Source: Centropus unirufus
Taxonomy: Eukaryota; Chordata; Aves; Cuculiformes; Centropidae
Length of the DNA: 64,000 nucleotides
NCBI GenBank assembly: GCA_013397695.1
Contig: VYZI01000393.1
Location: 442,267 to 506,266 of the forward strand
Reading direction: 5' to 3'
Part shown: positions 61,128-64,000 of the stretch, piece by piece
How positions within the stretch are numbered: position 1 is the stretch's first letter
How the letters are laid out: each line of letters begins with the position of its first letter
Made by a program: the position numbers and the translations under genes
Notes under the pieces: model-generated
Databases searched by the model: none
What the model saw: only the letters and a program-made list of their open reading frames with translations
Told to the model about the DNA's origin: nothing

Positions 61128-64000
61128 GTAAGGGTCATCCCTATCCCCGGCGGCTGCTCTGGGGCGTTTCATGGACGGGAGGGGCAAGGACAGCATCGGC
61201 CAAAGCCCCGTTGTGGACTGAGCGAGGGAGACATCAACGCAGGCAGCAAGGCCAGGGCTCATTCTTCCCGCTACCCTCCCCTTCAGCAAGACTGTATTCC
61301 CCAGACAGGAATTCCCACATGTGGTTTATCCTGGCTGGGGATAAAGGGCAAACGCCCTGCCTGGGCTAAGGACGATTGATAAAAGGTGTGTGCTTTCCCT
61401 CCTAGGAAAAGTGGTCCTCGTCCTTTAATCTCATTCAAAAATACAGGGGAAATATTTTTTAGTCTTTGAAAATTTTCAAATAAAAAAACCCAAACCAACC
61501 CCAAAACAATGGTAATAGATTTCAGCGCAGATTAGGAATTGTTAAGGAAGTTGTAGGGAGCCAGAAAGGAAACAGTTACATTGTTCTGATAATAATCATC
61601 ACCTGTTGCACAGACATTGGTGTTGCCATGCACACTGCGTGCAGTTGCTCAGCATGCAGCAGCTGTGCCTCTTGCCAAAATTATCATTACGGTGTAATTA
61701 GGTCTGGGGAGTCATTGTTCTCCTCTCAGGTAAAACTCCCCTGAAATGACTGGCAGTTTCGTTGCAGTAAGAGGTATAATGCTGGCTGTGAATGTTTATA
61801 AATCCCACTTCTTTGTTCTCTTTGCCATCTGGCACTCTTGAAATAATGTGGTTAAATGCTGTCAGTTGCGGAGTGATGCTATCTCAGGTCTGGATGCAGC
61901 AAAGATTTAGCCATTGTGAGTAATCTTATTTCCTTACTGGGAGCTACTGCTAGGTGCGTAAAATGAAATACATGTGTTTGCAGTATCGGGTTCTCCGCGC
62001 TCTGCCTAACAGATCATGTGTCACTTTGCAAAGGACATGAAAATGTAAAAATAACATGAAGTATTAGAAAAAGAAGGTGGTAATTCAGCATTATTATTTT
62101 GAATGTTCCTTAGAAAAAGCCAGTGCTATGAACTTGAATCCTAGTAACAGCAAAATGGGAAACTTTTACACTTTAGTACCTCACTGCGAAACTATTGCAC
62201 TAGAAAAAACACTATAACTTTGACAAAAATAATATTAATGTCTCAGAAAATGCCAGTTATAACTGGAAGGTACAGTTAAAACAACTTCACTTGCTTTTAA
62301 AAAATATACATGAAAGGTTTGTTCAGACTTTTAAATATACAATTACATAAACACTGTCCGTTCAATGCCACAGTTCTGTGGGAGTAGTTTATTGGACTAT
62401 GGCTTTTTAAATATTCCTGTATTTTTACATGAGATGTAAAACATACATCCAGAATTCACATTGGGAGACTTTTACATTAATGATATCTTGTGGAGTTCTT
62501 CTCCTGTTCTTTTATAAAAGCCATGGAATGGGTAAGGGGTGGGGGGGAAGTGGTGAGTTTTTGCAGTATTTCTCTTGTGGCAGCTTTGATAAATCCTGAT
62601 GGAGATATGCTGTGTTAGTCTCAGTAAAAGCCTCAAGCGAGCCAGAGTGGTTACTCCACAGAGTTTTATGACCTGCGTAAGGTGTAGGATAAAATTAAAA
62701 AGAACCACGAAGGGCTACATTTGTCTCTGTTAGACCCGTGTGACTCTAGTGGATTTTTGCTGAAGCTGAACTTGACCAGCCTTATTTCGATGAACTGTAA
62801 TATTTGAAAGAGCTGTGCAGACCAGCACATCTATCTTCATTTACAGAAGCGCAGCATCAAGAAGAAACCCAAGATGTTTCTTCCATCATTTGGGTGAAAT
62901 GCTCTTTTAATCCAGGAATACGATAGCATCTGCACAAGGGGTAAATAGTTGTATCTGGCACCAGCAGGAACTCCTCAGCTTGGAGGAACAAAACAACACA
63001 GCCCCCACATCTACTTTTTAGATGCTCAGAAAGAACAGGACAAATCCAGATCAAAATTCTGGTTCTGTGAGAGTGAGAGAAGGTGCCAGGCTGTGATCTC
63101 AGTCACACTGGGTACCTTTGAACTAGCATTCCTGAAGGCTGTGCTCTTTCAGCTGAGCGGTAAAACCAAGAGCAGGCTTGGGGCTGGACTTCGGGCTCTG
63201 TTGGAAAACTTTTCACCTGTCCCAGGAGAGGCACTTTGCAAAAGCGTCAGCCAGGGCCTCTTGTGATTGCTTTTCTAATCTAGTAACAGCAGACATTGTT
63301 GGAGAACCAGGAATCAGTCTATGATGTTTTTTCCATGTTATATGCCTCGCTTTGCTGACTTGTCTCATATTTCCTACTTTTCTTCCATTTCTCGGTGCCG
63401 TCCCATGGTGTTTGCTCTTAGTGGGAGCGTATGCTTGCTCCCGCAGCTTTCCACTCCTGTGGAGGCTGTTTGCTGACAGCTATATCCTCTTCCCAGCATC
63501 CCTTGTGTGTTGATGCCTTGTCAATGGAAGCCCTAGGGAAGACAGAAGATACTCTTGAAAATCCCTTTGAGTTTCTGCCAAAATGTCCTTTAGGGGTTGA
63601 ATGGTTGGGGTGTTTTTGTTTTTCACCTGACTGGAGACCTTGGAAAGTCTTCCGCTGCTGTCTGGAAGATGATGTTGATCCCAGTAATATCAATAATACA
63701 GCTGTAACTCTTCTCTGGATGCTTTTCTTTCATCTAATAAACCCTTTTCCACTATGTACCATCTGTCCAAAGGGGCTTTTGCAGAATATGGCATATATAA
63801 ACCCGCTTCTTCTGTTAGACAAGGGGATGAATGTCCAGCCCTTTTTTCCAACTGTTACCATACTAGTATCTGCCTGTTGGACCTTCTGCAATTTCATTTT
63901 CATTAGTTTAAATTAATTTATCCTACCTCACTCTTACTATGGCTTAACTCCCTGTTCCTTGGTGCAGTGGGACAGCAAGGAGGCTGTTCCAGCTGCATGT
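61128..64000 (+). other. MKX: MKX intron, 5' part
   Basis: The sequence after the GTAAGG donor falls back to moderate and then AT-rich composition. No further exon and no match to the recognition helix is seen before the window ends. The open frames near 63.4-63.9 kb show no domain, start context or splice structure that I can support. The stretch at about 61530-61960 looks unique and rich in TAAT-type words and may be regulatory. Confidence 0.8.

Larger units (their letters stand above)
56930..61130. promoter_or_regulatory. CpG island(s) spanning the MKX 5' end
   Basis: From about 56.93 kb the sequence becomes strongly GC-rich with abundant CpG, in sharp contrast with the AT-rich flanks. 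It stays so, with a dip near 58.93-59.15 kb and 59.30-59.70 kb, until just after the homeobox exon. It covers the proposed MKX promoter, the ATG exon, the first coding intron and the homeobox exon. Broad unmethylated islands of this kind are usual at developmental transcription-factor genes and often carry Polycomb marks; that last point is inference. Long open frames here on both strands result from few stop codons in GC-rich DNA. Confidence 0.85.

Noticed and set aside
63431..63916. A 161-codon + frame in the MKX intron.
   Set aside because: The peptide is low in domain character with a hydrophobic, AT-driven second half; it has no support as an exon and does not match the next part of MKX.

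Overview
The window is vertebrate nuclear DNA, almost certainly from a bird. It has spliced protein-coding exons in long AT-rich introns, a large CpG island, and several CR1 LINE tails, one of which ends in the avian-type CR1 terminus (ATTCTATG-like). The species cannot be named from the sequence. A 10-base N run at 22307-22316 marks an assembly gap.

Layout. Positions 1 to about 38.4 kb are the 3' end of ODAD2 (older name ARMC4) on the + strand: four coding exons (6127-6241, 16181-16369, 16949-17170, 37946-38059), introns up to 20.8 kb, a TGA stop at 38057-38059 and two AATAAA signals, the second followed by a GT-rich stretch. The introns hold young and old CR1 fragments in both orientations, microsatellites and a palindrome-rich block near 10.4-11.1 kb. 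From about 38.4 to 56.9 kb is intergenic DNA in which I recognise no gene. Several stretches look like candidate regulatory DNA, but that needs comparative data. From about 56.9 to 61.1 kb is a GC-rich, CpG-rich island with the 5' part of MKX (Mohawk, a TALE homeobox factor) on the + strand: an exon with the ATG at 58643 and the donor at 58825, then a homeobox exon at 60968-61127. From 61128 to the end is the next MKX intron; the rest of MKX lies beyond the window.

ODAD2 and MKX lie head-to-tail on the same strand, which is the arrangement I recall from human chromosome 10p12. The two have no known shared function: ODAD2 helps dock outer dynein arms in motile cilia, and MKX controls tendon and other connective-tissue programmes. 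MKX regulatory DNA probably lies in the intergenic region and perhaps in ODAD2 introns.

I found no bacterial-type system, CRISPR array or clearly new gene system. The most interesting items are a possible minus-strand first exon in the MKX CpG island, a 49-bp minisatellite followed by a GGGAT array directly upstream of the homeobox exon, the palindrome-rich block at 10.4-11.1 kb, and an E2-box cluster at 30.68-30.78 kb.
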